Assembly (NCBI GenBank): GCA_011800155.1
Contig: CM022370.1
Span: 1,116,001 to 1,180,000, forward strand
Origin: Flammulina velutipes
Taxonomy: Eukaryota; Basidiomycota; Agaricomycetes; Agaricales; Physalacriaceae
DNA: 64,000 nt
Reading direction: 5' to 3'
Shown: piece after piece, positions 37,780 to 49,229 of the stretch
Numbering within the stretch: position 1 is the first letter of the stretch
How the letters are laid out: each line of letters opens with the position of its first letter
Notes under the pieces: model-generated
Databases searched by the model: none
What the model saw: the letters and a program-made list of their open reading frames with translations, nothing else
Told to the model about the DNA's origin: nothing
Program-made: the position numbers and the translations under genes

Positions 37780-38310
37780 CTATTCTTCTACGTAATCAAT
37801 AATTCCCGGTCGCTTACTAAATATAGATCCTGGTGGCGCAATCTTTTGACGAAGTTGAGTCAACCTCACTTTAGCCTTCTCGCCATGCCACACAGATGTA
37901 TCACTATCATGCTCAGATCCCGTAAATTCATCGAGATGAATATATTTGGTAGTTTTCATCCAGCTGGAGCGACGTTCTCGTCGACGATGATAGGCGTCAA
38001 GCTCAGCAGGGGTTCCAAAGGGTTGAAAGGTTACAAAAATATTTCCTGAAAGATTCGTTGAGTCCTGAAAGACAGACTGAGATAAGAGAGACTTACTATC
38101 ATCATAGATGGCACGATATTTGACATGCGACGCAAGCTCCTTTTCCATGTTGTCCTCTTCATCACTAAGCTTGAGATGAGCCCGAGACCGATTGGTATCG
38201 CATGAGACTGGTTGTGCCGGATATGAATCGTAGAGTTCAGCGCTCCAGCTGTCTTCCATCTCGTCGAGAAATTGTTGCTGCTTGCAAGGGTCTCGTGGAA
38301 TAAAGGACAT
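37780..38310 (-). CDS. Unknown small protein beside the Crypton element
   Basis: Not recognised. The ORF starts MSFIPRDPCKQQQFLDEMED and ends PPGSIFSKRPGIIDYVEE, about 176 residues. It is charged, with no signal peptide or membrane helix; the second half is basic (AYHRRRERRSSWMKTTKYIH). A 51-nt stretch (about 38047-38097) reads through in frame but has a good GTAAGT donor and TTTCAG acceptor, so it may be a retained or optional intron. It lies 172 bp upstream of the Crypton recombinase on the same strand, so it could be cargo of that element or a host gene. A spacer (TTA)n run near 37711-37722 lies between them. Confidence 0.45.
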   Translation of the reverse strand: MSFIPRDPCKQQQFLDEMEDSWSAELYDSYPAQPVSCDTNRSRAHLKLSDEEDNMEKELASHVKYRAIYDDSKSLLSQSVFQDSTNLSGNIFVTFQPFGTPAELDAYHRRRERRSSWMKTTKYIHLDEFTGSEHDSDTSVWHGEKAKVRLTQLRQKIAPPGSIFSKRPGIIDYVEE

Positions 38311-38433
38311 GGTCGTCAGAGTGAGAGTTAGATGTCTCATATATGAGACAGCTAAGCAACCAGTGAGATTCGGAACATTGATTGACACAAATAACACACA
38401 GTTTAAGCATGGCCTGCTAGCGAACATTGGCCA

Positions 38434-38474
38434 CGTTGGCAAGGCCAACGAGCCAGCCAAAGGCTGGTGTTGGC
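38434..38474. repeat. Overlapping hairpins
   Basis: CCAGCC (38453-38458) pairs with GGCTGG (38462-38467) around AAA, and GCCAAC (38444-38449) pairs with GTTGGC (38469-38474) outside it. CGTTGGC (38434-38440) can compete for the same GCCAACG arm. The hairpin ends where the 28-bp repeat begins. Confidence 0.7.
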
Positions 38475-38500
38475 AATGTGTCGCGCTGCAGTGCAGGTAC
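38473..38500 (+). repeat. 28-bp repeat, copy 1
   Basis: GCAATGTGTCGCGCTGCAG followed by TGCAGGTAC. It matches 38960-38987 at 25 of 28 positions in the same orientation and contains the CGCTGCAGTGCA 12-mer. Confidence 0.8.
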
Positions 38501-38892
38501 CTAGATATAAAAGCTGAATCAGATAAATGAACAGATATCTATAGAATGAAAACGCACCCAGATAAGGTCTGGCCACACTGCCAAAGACGTCTCCTCACAG
38601 TCTGGGACCCCACGGCACATACTAGTGTATGACCGAAACACACCGTGATTAAACACATACGTGTCAAGCCCTTCTCGCATCCAACACAGCTGTGCTATAA
38701 TGTGTTGAGTGACTGGCAGTAATGGTGAGGATGCTGTACTTGCCAAAGTGTGCGAATCCAATGGTTAAATATTACGAGATATGCAGGTGATGAGAATTGA
38801 AAAAGAAGGACAAGGGTGCACGAGCTACGCAGCCAGTGCGCACGCTAGATGAATGTTGGATGACATTGTTGAACGTTAAACATTGAAGAGGA

Positions 38893-38918
38893 AGCGCTGA
38901 GCGCTGAGCGCTTAGCGC
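38893..38918. repeat. AGCGCT 7-bp tandem array
   Basis: AGCGCT, itself a palindrome, occurs three times with a 7-bp period (38893, 38900, 38907), followed by TTAGCGCC. Confidence 0.85.
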
Positions 38919-38959
38919 CAAACTGGCAATTGCCGGACAATCAACCGAGTTTGATCACC

Positions 38960-38987
38960 GCAATGTGTGGCGCTGCAGTGCATATAC
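38960..38987 (+). repeat. 28-bp repeat, copy 2
   Basis: Direct repeat of 38473-38500, 487 bp downstream, with three substitutions. It contains the fourth CGCTGCAGTGCA copy of the region. Confidence 0.8.
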
Positions 38988-39043
38988 TTTCAGAAGTCTG
39001 AATAAGTTGCGCTCCGAGCAGTATAAGTCAGTATTAAGTTCTA

Positions 39044-39078
39044 ATTTACTACAATTTACCTGATTTACTGTGATTTAC
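39044..39078 (+). repeat. Phased ATTTAC array
   Basis: ATTTAC begins at 39044, 39054, 39063 and 39073, a spacing of 10, 9 and 10 bp, close to one helical turn. A further copy is at 39120. Confidence 0.8.
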
Positions 39079-39505
39079 CACTGAGTGCAGGTCAGGTCAC
39101 GAAGCAGATAATTGTACGAATTTACCGCTTAACGGCTTGGCTGATTCCTTGGTAGGGACGGCCACACAATCTTACTACCAGATGTTCTTAGTGCCGTATC
39201 TCACTGCACACAGACTGTCATCATATAGGTATTGGGAGGATAGAGTTCTTTCTAACTGTATACTCTGTATCAGCTCGTATGAACTGTATCAATAATCTTT
39301 GAGGAAAGTATTCAGGGTCTGATCAAGAAGTTCTTCTGTGATATGCTGAAACCCGTGTACAAGATGCCGGACCATAATACTGGTAATCTATGGAATTTGT
39401 TGACATTGTATTTGTGACTGAGCTCTGAGCTTCTAACAATGCACTGGTAACTGCAGTTCAATATATACACAGTTACAGACTCTACATTTGAAGCAGAAAC
39501 TTGGA

Positions 39506-39565
39506 TGATGTCACTGACAGGCGATAAGACAGTGTGTACTGTCTTATCGCCTGTCAGTGACGTCA
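39506..39565. repeat. 60-bp near-perfect palindrome (28-bp arms, 4-bp loop)
   Basis: The left arm 39506-39533 and the right arm 39538-39565 are reverse complements except for one position (TGATGTCA against TGACGTCA), around the loop GTGT. It could form a long hairpin or cruciform. The outer 8 bp of the right arm, TGACGTCA, is also a perfect CRE-type site. Confidence 0.92.
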
Positions 39566-39600
39566 ACATGATTGTTCAGCATGACGCCAAAAATAGAGAG

Positions 39601-39675
39601 GAGGCGGGATTGAACACACGAACAGGACTTCTGACCCATGTTGAAATAACACGCGAAACCACTGAGCCATTGCAC
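39601..39675 (-). other. tRNA-like sequence, possible SINE head or tRNA relic
   Basis: On the minus strand TGGCTCAGTGG (39659-39669) matches the Pol III A box and GTGTTCAATCC (39607-39617) is close to the B box, about 41 nt apart as in Leu/Ser tRNAs with a long variable arm. CGTGTT and AACATG can form an anticodon-like stem with a small loop. The acceptor and D stems do not pair, so it is not a working tRNA. Confidence 0.4.
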
Positions 39676-39897
39676 TGTGTGATTTCAGCATTCAACTGTC
39701 TCTGTATATGGCGAACGTGTGGCGTACGATCGCAATGAGTGCGTATCTGTTGGTCCGGCTATTTGGAGATTTATGTAAAGGGACTGCTCGCGAAGCTTTG
39801 CATGTTCGACGTCTTTTCAGGGCTGGTCCATCACCGTTGCGGACCGTAGGATGACAGCGACCGCGGCATTGTTCGTTCCATGCTCACCCTCCCGTGA

Positions 39898-39927
39898 ATT
39901 TACTTGCATTTACCCAGGCGTGTAAAT
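39898..39927. repeat. Second ATTTAC cluster with an inverted copy
   Basis: ATTTAC begins at 39898 and 39908 (10 bp apart), and the reverse complement GTAAAT lies at 39922-39927. It may mark the other end of the unit that begins near 39044. Confidence 0.7.
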
Positions 39928-39963
39928 TTGTAGAAATATCACTACTTATCCGTTATCAGGGAG

Positions 39964-39970
39964 TATAAAA
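39964..39970 (+). promoter_or_regulatory. Orphan TATA box with pyrimidine-rich leader
   Basis: TATAAAA is followed about 35-50 bp downstream by a CT-rich run, the look of a strong fungal promoter. The next ATG (about 40047) opens only 8 codons. No gene follows on this strand. A solo LTR (promoter plus R/U5) or a non-coding transcript are the main readings; LTR ends were not identified. Confidence 0.4.
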
Positions 39971-40480
39971 GGTCCCATACCCTCGCTTTTCAGTTCCCTT
40001 TCTTTTTCCCTTCGACCTCCTCAGAACAGACTTACTCACCATCGGCTATGTTCGCTTCCTCTCGGACACTGTAAACCTTCCCGGCGTCCGGTTTCGGGGT
40101 CCCAAGGGCACACCACTCCCCTTTCAAAATTTATTTTCCGTTCGCATTTCCACTCTGGTGCCTGTTCGTTCGTGTCGAATCGGTTGGTGCGGAACCCCTT
40201 TGCTCGGATGTACCCTCGTCATCATCCACTGGCAACAACCATTTACACTTCGTGCACTCGTATGTATGCCAGTTATTCAATACCTGATCATGTGAAGCAA
40301 AGGATCACGATGGGCACATTACTTGTGGTAGCGGACTAGCCAAATGCACAACCCCGGCCGGGTCGATTCTGCGGATCTGGAATATTGAATACCCATTTGT
40401 TACTCGACTGTAAGCCATCTATTGGAGTATTCAATTCTACGTCTTTACCAAAGACCACCTGATAACAACGCTCGCCACCG

Positions 40481-41959
40481 TTAGTTACCCTCTGCTTTTG
40501 CTACCCCATCCAGAGCCTCCCCATCCCTAGGCGAAACGGCTTCCACACGGGACGATTTCTCATCCATGTGCTCTCCGTCCGTTTGAACTTCATTGGGTCC
40601 ATCCGTCCACTTCCACGCATCACCCAGCTCTCCACGTATAACACCCGTTGTCAAAAATGACAGAATGCAAGCAGGACTAGGCGCATAATCCATCAGTCCA
40701 TTTCCCAGCTCCCAAGTTGCCACACTCGCACTCACCTGAGGTACAAGAGTGCAGGCTGTGCTTTTCCAAAGGTGTGCATCACTGTGATTGTCGCCACTAA
40801 GCCGGAAACATAGGCCACCATTGCCGCCAAAAAATAAGGCTTTCGGAACTTCACCTGGGCGGTCCCGGCTACAGCGCTCTTCGTGGATTGATGGTGATCA
40901 TATCTCAAGGCGAGAGCAATGAAGACACCAGGAACCACAATGTCCCCAAGTCCGAGCATCGTATACCCTCGAGCGTCTGAAAACGCGAGAGATTTAGGCC
41001 ATAGGAGCTTAATAGGAGCATCTATATTAGTGGCAACTTCCACCATCTACGCCGCAGTCAGTAACACATCTGATACGAGTGTCCGCACATACCACACGCG
41101 TCCCAAACACCCACCAAATGTCGTAGAAAAACAGACCGGAGAGCAGAATGGTACCCGTCTTGAAGGAATCGATCCGCAGGAGGGCGAGAGCATTGTGACA
41201 GAAGGACAGGCCCAGCAAGTCGGAGAGGAGCACAGATTTACGACCAGAAGTCGAGAACGTGTATAGACCCACTGTTAGGACAGACAAAGGAAACAAAAGT
41301 AGCGACGGGGTTCTTCCCGAGAAATTGAGGAGCACTTTGAGCGTGTGAATCACGACCCACCCAATGATGGTGAAGGAAGGACATACCGCCTGAATCCGAA
41401 TGACGATGAATCTTGAAAGTATATCTGTCAAACTTCTTCCACCGCGCGCTACCCATAGCGTACGAAACAAAGGAAATAGATGACTGCGAAACGGGGTCAA
41501 TGATATGAATAACGACCGGAATGCCTTGTGCACATACCTTCCACAAGCTCCCCACGCCCGCCACAGAGAAATACCAACTTAGCAGCCAGTTTATCCATTC
41601 TTTACCCAGATACCGAATGAGTAGAAACAGCCCAAACAGTGTAACAGATCCAATCTACGCATATAGTCAGCATCCGTATGCATCCTAACAAGATGCTGTT
41701 ACGCACCACAGGAAACAACCATGCATCCTCCGACGATAGTCTTTCAGTTATCTCCTCGTCCTCGTCGTCTTCGTCAGTTGTTCCATCTTTCCCTTTCTGT
41801 TTCTGCGCAGCGTGAGCTAGATGTTATCCACCGCCGAACGACACGTACAGGTAAAGAGCCAAAAGACCCCGCGTATATCGAGACACTTGCAAGCGTCAAC
41901 AGTCCAGCATAAGACGAAAGCAAGTCAAAATCGTGGTTCATATCGCTCAGATACTCCAT
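40481..41959 (-). CDS. Signal peptide peptidase-like intramembrane aspartyl protease
   Basis: A presenilin-type protease that cleaves leftover signal peptides and other type II helices in the ER membrane. The catalytic motifs are all visible: YD in ILLSGLFFYDIWWVFGT, GLGD in YTMLGLGDIVVPGVFIAL, and PAL in KAQPALLYLSPACILSF. N-terminal hydrophobic segments include FDLLSSYAGLLTLASVSIY and VIGSVTLFGLFLLIRYLG. The acidic loop DGTTDEDDEDEEITERLS lies between the first membrane segments after an intron near 41817-41879. The chosen start, MEYLSDMNHDFD at 41959, is the first ATG of the open exon; an upstream exon with the ATG at 42008 is possible. The C-terminal tail (GVAKAEGN) lacks a KKXX ER-retrieval signal. 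Several introns of about 50 nt are needed. Confidence 0.85.
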
Positions 41960-42107
41960 AACTATCACGGAGAGTGAAGTATAAAGCCAACGTCGTTTGT
42001 ACCGCCATGGTTTCCATTGAACACGTCGCGTCGGAAATACGGCCCGGTGGACTTTAAACTAATTGAAATACAGGTACACACAATAACCCGCCCAAATACA
42101 CACGTCC

Positions 42108-44094
42108 TTATCCCCTTGACTTCAAAGCTGAGGCGTGGTTCTTCTGCAGTGCATAGACAGGATCATCCGGGTAGATCGTATACCCATCATCGTGCGTGGT
42201 CCCTCTGAGAACTGTCAGTAATAAGAAGGCACATACTGTACGCTCTCTTCTTACGTGGGAAGGCGGGACCCCGCTTGCCTGTACTAGAATTAGTGCTAGT
42301 GCTTTCGACACGGAGAGGAAACGCACCAAATAAGATCTCCAGACAATCCTGAAGCCTCAATTTCCGCATACCACGCAGAATACACGGTCGGTCGGTTATC
42401 CGTTACACCGAATTCCTCCAATAGAACAGGCTTATTAGTGGCCTTCATCGATGCAGCATGGTCTCTGATCCACTGGACACCCCACGCCTGAGGGTTACTG
42501 GATTGGCCCCAAGGACCCTACGCCACAATGAGTTCCAGGTAGACCCCGAAGCACCAACACTTACAGGGTACGACTGAATAACCATGTGAGCCCGCAGTCT
42601 TCCCAGGTAGCTGAAACATTCAAACTCACATGGAACGTGCCAAAATCGACAGTACTGATTGCGAGGTTCGCGTCAAAGTCTATACCTTCGCCTCCCCTGT
42701 CAAATGAGATCAGTGCGTACCCCGAACAGAGTTGGTGGAAAACCTACTGGTAAGGATAGGTAGGAGCGCTAGGTTGATTATAGAATCCTTCGTCGCCAAT
42801 TGCCACTAAATGGTTAGAGTCGATAGACTTGATATACGCAGAGATGTCTTTCGCCCAGGTCGTGATAGTGGCGGTGGTGCATCTGCCGGAGCTGGTCCTA
42901 CACGAATGTAATTATTCAGCCTAAATCTCGCGCTGCGTGCAAAGGAAACGTGCCCAGGACTGCCTTTGCACCTCGGCTCGTTTGCCAGCTCCCAAGCTAG
43001 AATGGTAGGTTCGTCTTTATATCGGGAGACAAAGGTCTGGATGTAGCTTTTGAAAGCCCTCTGATTAAACCAAGTATGAGCACAGAACCTACACTGTGAG
43101 AACTTTGAACTTACGATCACTGCAGCGTCGGTATAAAACGAATCATGTGCGCCGCTAGAACCAAGGATCTGCTTGACATAAACATCCATTCCTCCGTAGT
43201 CCGCCCTACATAGGCGTTAGCTCGGATGACTTGAAGCTGTATGGGAAGCTCAATTACCAGTTATTGGTCCTTCATTAGGCATCAGTTTAGGTACCGTAAA
43301 CACACAAAAAAAGCCACTCACAATGCTACGATCAAACGCAGACCTTTCGCCTTGGCAGCAACGACCACGTTATCTGTTCCATCGACCACGAAGTAAGCAC
43401 CGTCTTCAAGTTCTTCCGGCCCGCGACCACGCACCGAAGCTCTGGAGACCATTCGATCCCGTGTTGATAGTAGGAGTGCTCCCTTGCCAGCTCTGATAGA
43501 ACACGCCACTAGGGCTAGTAACTTCGTTGAACCCCCTTAAGAAGCGGGTCAGTCGGAAGTAACTCGTAGCTGTACATGATGGCTCGCTCACCATGTGCGC
43601 ACCACTGTCGAGCCGGCGTTGGCAATGTCGCCCATAGCCGTAGTCATGATACTCAGATTATACCCAGTCAAGCCAACCCAATACGAGTTGGTGCTACATG
43701 ATATGAGAATTCCATCGGAGTAAATATGGTGGGACATACCCAACGACAGTGTAAGGTGCTCCATCCAACGTAAACTTTGTTCCAGACGTCTTGACGAACC
43801 CAGTAGCCGCAGGGAACGGCGCCGTGGTCACAGCCGAAGTAGGCGCAGCCACACTGGTCGTCGGGGTAATCACAACAGAAGACGCCCCCTTCTGGCACTG
43901 GAAATACCACTGGTTAATCTCGACACAATTAAGTCCACTAGCGCAGACTGTGATGGGTCAGTAAAATGCCTTCTTCATTCCCTGGACATCCACGTACTTT
44001 TATCTCCGCCATATCCGGTTCCACCACACTGACCCCATTCCGAGACCACTGCAAAGGCAGGCGTAACGAGAGCCAATGACCATAAAAGCTTCAT
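42108..44094 (-). CDS. Secreted endo-beta-1,4-mannanase, CBM1-GH5 (GH5_7 type)
   Basis: Hydrolyses beta-1,4-mannan in plant cell walls. MKLLWSLALVTPAFAVVSEW is a signal peptide running into a CBM1 cellulose-binding module (WGQCGGTGYGGDKS; INQWYFQCQKG). A Thr/Ala/Pro linker follows, then the GH5 domain. The acid/base Glu is in ILAWELANEPRCKGS and the nucleophile Glu in KPVLLEEFGVTDNRPT; FGTFHMYPG and WGVQWIRDHAASMKATNK are other family blocks. It ends YALQKNHASALKSRG, a usual length of about 440 residues. The gene is cut by at least ten short introns. A TATA box lies 35 bp upstream of the ATG at 44094. Identification is secure; this CBM1-GH5 form is typical of wood- and litter-degrading basidiomycetes. 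Confidence 0.9.
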
Positions 44095-44128
44095 CGCGTC
44101 TTGAACAAATCATGACTCAAACTTCTCA

Positions 44129-44136
44129 TTTTTATA
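44129..44136 (-). promoter_or_regulatory. TATA box of the mannanase gene
   Basis: On the minus strand TATAAAAA lies 35 bp upstream of the ATG at 44094. The 276-bp spacer to the next gene holds the whole remaining promoter unless it extends into the GGT 3' end. Confidence 0.6.
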
Positions 44137-44370
44137 GCCGTTGGAACATCGTCGGTCCGCTTGAAGAGGTACATCTCACCTCACGACCCTCGTGCGTGAC
44201 ACGATATGCTGCGAAGTCATTCCGCACATACACACCAGATTCACACTTGCTGCGAAGTTTGTCCGAATGAGAGCTGCAAGTCTCGAACGAGATTATCCGT
44301 TCGTAAGTCAGATGGCATTCTATAGGCACATTAGTACTTGGTCTATTTCGTGGTCGTGCATCGACATGCT

Positions 44371-46655
44371 TCAATATCCCGCGGCAATCCCGTTCTTTCG
44401 AGAATCGCTAGCAGCTACAGAAACTTAGTCGGAGTCATGGCATTACACGAAGGAGTTCAACGTACCAAAAAGTTTGCCATCCTTACTCAAAACTCCTTGA
44501 ACAACGGCAGCGACACGGTTCACGTCCGCAACTAGAAAAAAAACTGAGTGAGCATTCTGGCTGAACTGCACTTGGAAATAGTACCTGTAACATTGTGATG
44601 TCTTAGTCTCAGCTCGTCTAAGATGTCCTTCGGGTAAGTTGAATCGGCGTCCAGGTATAGTGGGTATAGTTGATCATGGACTCTTCCGTATTCGATCGCT
44701 TCGCTGATATCCATGCCCCAGTCGAGATTGAGCAGAACTTGGAACACTGCTGGGAAGATGCGAGAACCCCCTGAGCCACCCAGAACAGTATATAGCGATC
44801 CATTAGCATTTTCGACAACCGTAGGGACGGTAGAGGATAGAGAACGCTTCCCAGGTTCTGGGTAATTGACTAATGACACTTGAATTAATGACGCCTTTCG
44901 TTGATTTAATAAACTCACAAGGGGATGGCCACAGTCCGAATCCATTGGGAGTCCCCGGAACACTAAAATCGTCCATCTACGAGAGTTAACTATTTATTCT
45001 CTTCGGCATGGCTGAAACATACCTCGTCATTGAGAATGACGCCCGTCTCTGGATCAAGAACCTGAGAGCCGAATATGAGGTTAACAGTAGAGGTCAATGA
45101 TACTGCCATTCTATTCTTGTCAACAACTGAGATGTGACTCTGGGATGCAAGTCAGGAAGAGTACAAGGAAAGGACTGGGATTTGGACATACCGTCCCATG
45201 GTCCGTTAGGATATCATATTCTGGGTTGTAGTATTCCGGTGAATGAGTGGTGTCCTGTGTAGAATAATCAGCGAGTTGGCCCGTAGTACCCACTAGAAGA
45301 ACGTGCATCGGTGATGTTAGGGAAGATCAAGTCAGCAAAGGCTTTAGTGGACATTTCCTTGATGACTTGGGTATTGTTCTGGTATTCGGGGTCACATATT
45401 TTCGTCCTACGAAACTCGGTGAGCTCCGTAAAGCTTGGGAAAGCGCAAAATGCCGACCTAGAAGCGAATCCGAACTTCATAGCTTCGATCATCCTGTGGA
45501 CATTAAGTCCGTTTCGTTCCTTCAAGTCGTACTTTTCCATAAGATTGAGCATGTGCAAAAGAGCCGGTCCAGATGTAGGAGCTTGTGTTGTGTATATCCT
45601 CCGCCCTCGGTAAGTTCCTTGTAGAGCTGCCGATACCTTGACGGTATATTTCTCCAGATCGGCGTTTGTCATTATACCACCCGTAGCAACGATCTTCTGG
45701 ATGAGAGAATCTGCGATTGGTCCCTACAAGATGAGATGAGTGCTGAGTATCTTCCCGGATCTAACAGCTGCGACTGACCTTGTAGAAGGCATCGGCACCC
45801 TCTTCGGCAACAGTGGTTAGTGTCCTCGAGTAGTTCGTCCTTTGGATGAGTTCTCCTTCCTTCAAGAAACGTCCTTCCGGAGCGAAGACACTGCTCCAAT
45901 CGGGATTCTCCAACATCAATTTGGAATACCACTGGGTCCAAGTCAACATCGCGGCTCGAGATTATGGAGAATGGACGCACGGGTATCCGAATCCAGAGTT
46001 CCTTGTCAACTTGCCATCCCGCCGCCAAGTCTATGCTAGGTTGGAAGAGACGTTTCCAAGGCAAGGATCCCCATCGTTTATGAGCTTCTTCAAGACCTCT
46101 GAGTTCGCCAGGAATTGCAACGCTCTTACCGCCATACTTTGAGCTATTTGATCCGGGAGGATACATGCGTGGATGAGAGAGCGCAGGCGCGGTTTCGCGG
46201 AAATCGACATTATAGACGGAAGAGGTGTCGTGTGCGTTCTCTGGAGGTATTCGAACTGTCATGAACCCCCCTCCACCAATACCAGACCTAGAGCAAGGTT
46301 AGTAATTGAAACGTGGAACAAGAAGCGGGACGCACGAGAACATGTTGACTACTCCGATACACAATGTTGTGCTTATCGCGGCGTCTACAGCATTTCCGCC
46401 ATCCTTCAGGACGTCTACACCGATGTCGGAGCAGCGTTTGTTCTCGGACGCCACTGCTCCATGTTCGGCCTCGATGAGATATGCAGGATTGCGTCTGGCG
46501 ACAGTGACCGGCGCGCAATGGGAGCTCATATAATAGAATAAACCACCCATTGAAACGGCGGCAGCGATGAGCACGCGTTTCTTGTGTTGCGCATGCTTTG
46601 GCGCTGTGACAGGGAGGGGAAGGTCGGACTTGCTCTTGCTAGACGTGCCCTTCAT
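44371..46655 (-). CDS. Gamma-glutamyltranspeptidase (glutathione hydrolase)
   Basis: Cleaves the gamma-glutamyl bond of glutathione and transfers it to acceptors. A short cytosolic basic N-terminus precedes one membrane anchor ([19 protein letters not shown]), making a type II membrane protein. Family blocks: [58 protein letters not shown] and [16 protein letters not shown]. The autoprocessing/catalytic Thr is in [16 protein letters not shown], a junction restored by an intron at about 45136-45192. The small-subunit part holds [20 protein letters not shown] and the C-terminus [15 protein letters not shown], which needs an intron near 44411-44453. Length is normal (about 600 residues). It is in tandem with the mannanase and divergent from the Old Yellow Enzyme gene. 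Confidence 0.9.
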
Positions 46656-47474
46656 GGTGGCAGGAGAGAGGCTGACGTTATCTCCGGGCTCTTTGAAATT
46701 CCTTTACATACTATCCGTTATTGTTCGCGACGATGAATAGCAGCGAATGAATGTGAAGTCGTGCAATGAGCAGCAGCGGATCCGACTACGTGCGCGTACA
46801 TGGTGGTGGTAGTAGAAGACGGAGTGTCAATCAGGAGTAAACTGTAGCTCTGAAAGCTTGCCGGACTTTTCCGGGCATAATCGCAGATCGTAAAGTAAAT
46901 ACCATATTCCAATTAACATCTGATAAGCTGTGTATTGCTCAAAGAATGTATGAATACTACGAGAACAGCGCTCTAGCAGGAATATGTGGACGGTTGACCA
47001 AAGTTGACCTCTCCGACTCCGATGTCGATCAGGGTCTGCATATGTAAGCAATCCCATTTCTTCCTTTCCCTATTTGGTTGATTGCGCCACACAACCTTTA
47101 CTAATGGAAAACACGTATAATTCCGACCATGGGTAAGCGCATAGTCCTTCAACCATTCTAAATGCATCTCAAGATCGACTCTACAGTCATTGTCTCGCTC
47201 TGTCACCAGTCCTTTATATCCTCATACCTAGGGATTCCATTCTGCAAGCATTACGGACCTGTGACCTTGCCTGGTATCTTTTTTACATTCTTCGAGGGCT
47301 TGTCGCGATCAGATGGTTCCTAATCGATTGTTTCCAGCAGAGTCCGGACAACGCAAAGGCTACGCGTCTACTCTGATTAATAAACTCCTGATCATGTCAG
47401 CACTCTCAGCGCTCTATATATACAGCCACCACGAACTCTCAAGTCCCAAAAACTCTTCCTCTATTATTTCTACC
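46656..47474. promoter_or_regulatory. Divergent promoter region, GGT and Old Yellow Enzyme genes
   Basis: About 820 bases. TATATATA at 47415-47422 lies 53 bp before the preferred OYE start (47475), which argues against the upstream in-frame ATGs at 47313 and 47395. A minus-strand frame at 46973-47206 has no recognisable homology. Confidence 0.55.
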
Positions 47475-48956
<1,482 letters not shown>

Positions 48957-49229
48957 AGAGTATGTATATATAGCATTTGCAGATTAGAAATACACGTGCC
49001 AACTTGATTCATTTGTTAACTTCCTGCTACCATCACGAAACTTTTTCGAACGCGATGCCTGGACGCTCCCGGCTGTTTTCAGAGACAGAAATGTCAGCTC
49101 TGCTATGTTATAGTCAGCAACGCATAGCTTACATATGAGCAGGTCCTCTACGTCTTCTTTGTTCAAGCACATCACAGGCAAGCTGCCTTGTTCACTGCTA
49201 TTACTCTGTATTGATGCGACCAAGAAACC

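Larger units (their letters stand above)
38311..40480. other. Gene-free, repeat-rich interval
   Basis: About 2.2 kb without a supported gene. From left to right it holds two hairpins, a 28-bp repeated pair, an AGCGCT array, phased ATTTAC motifs, a 60-bp palindrome, a tRNA-like stretch, more ATTTAC motifs and a TATA promoter with a pyrimidine-rich leader. These are listed separately. The overall picture is of several decayed or non-autonomous mobile elements. Confidence 0.6.

Noticed and set aside
47313..47474. Upstream in-frame Mets that would extend the Old Yellow Enzyme
   Set aside because: The extension spans the TATATATA element at 47415 and is not a known part of the family.
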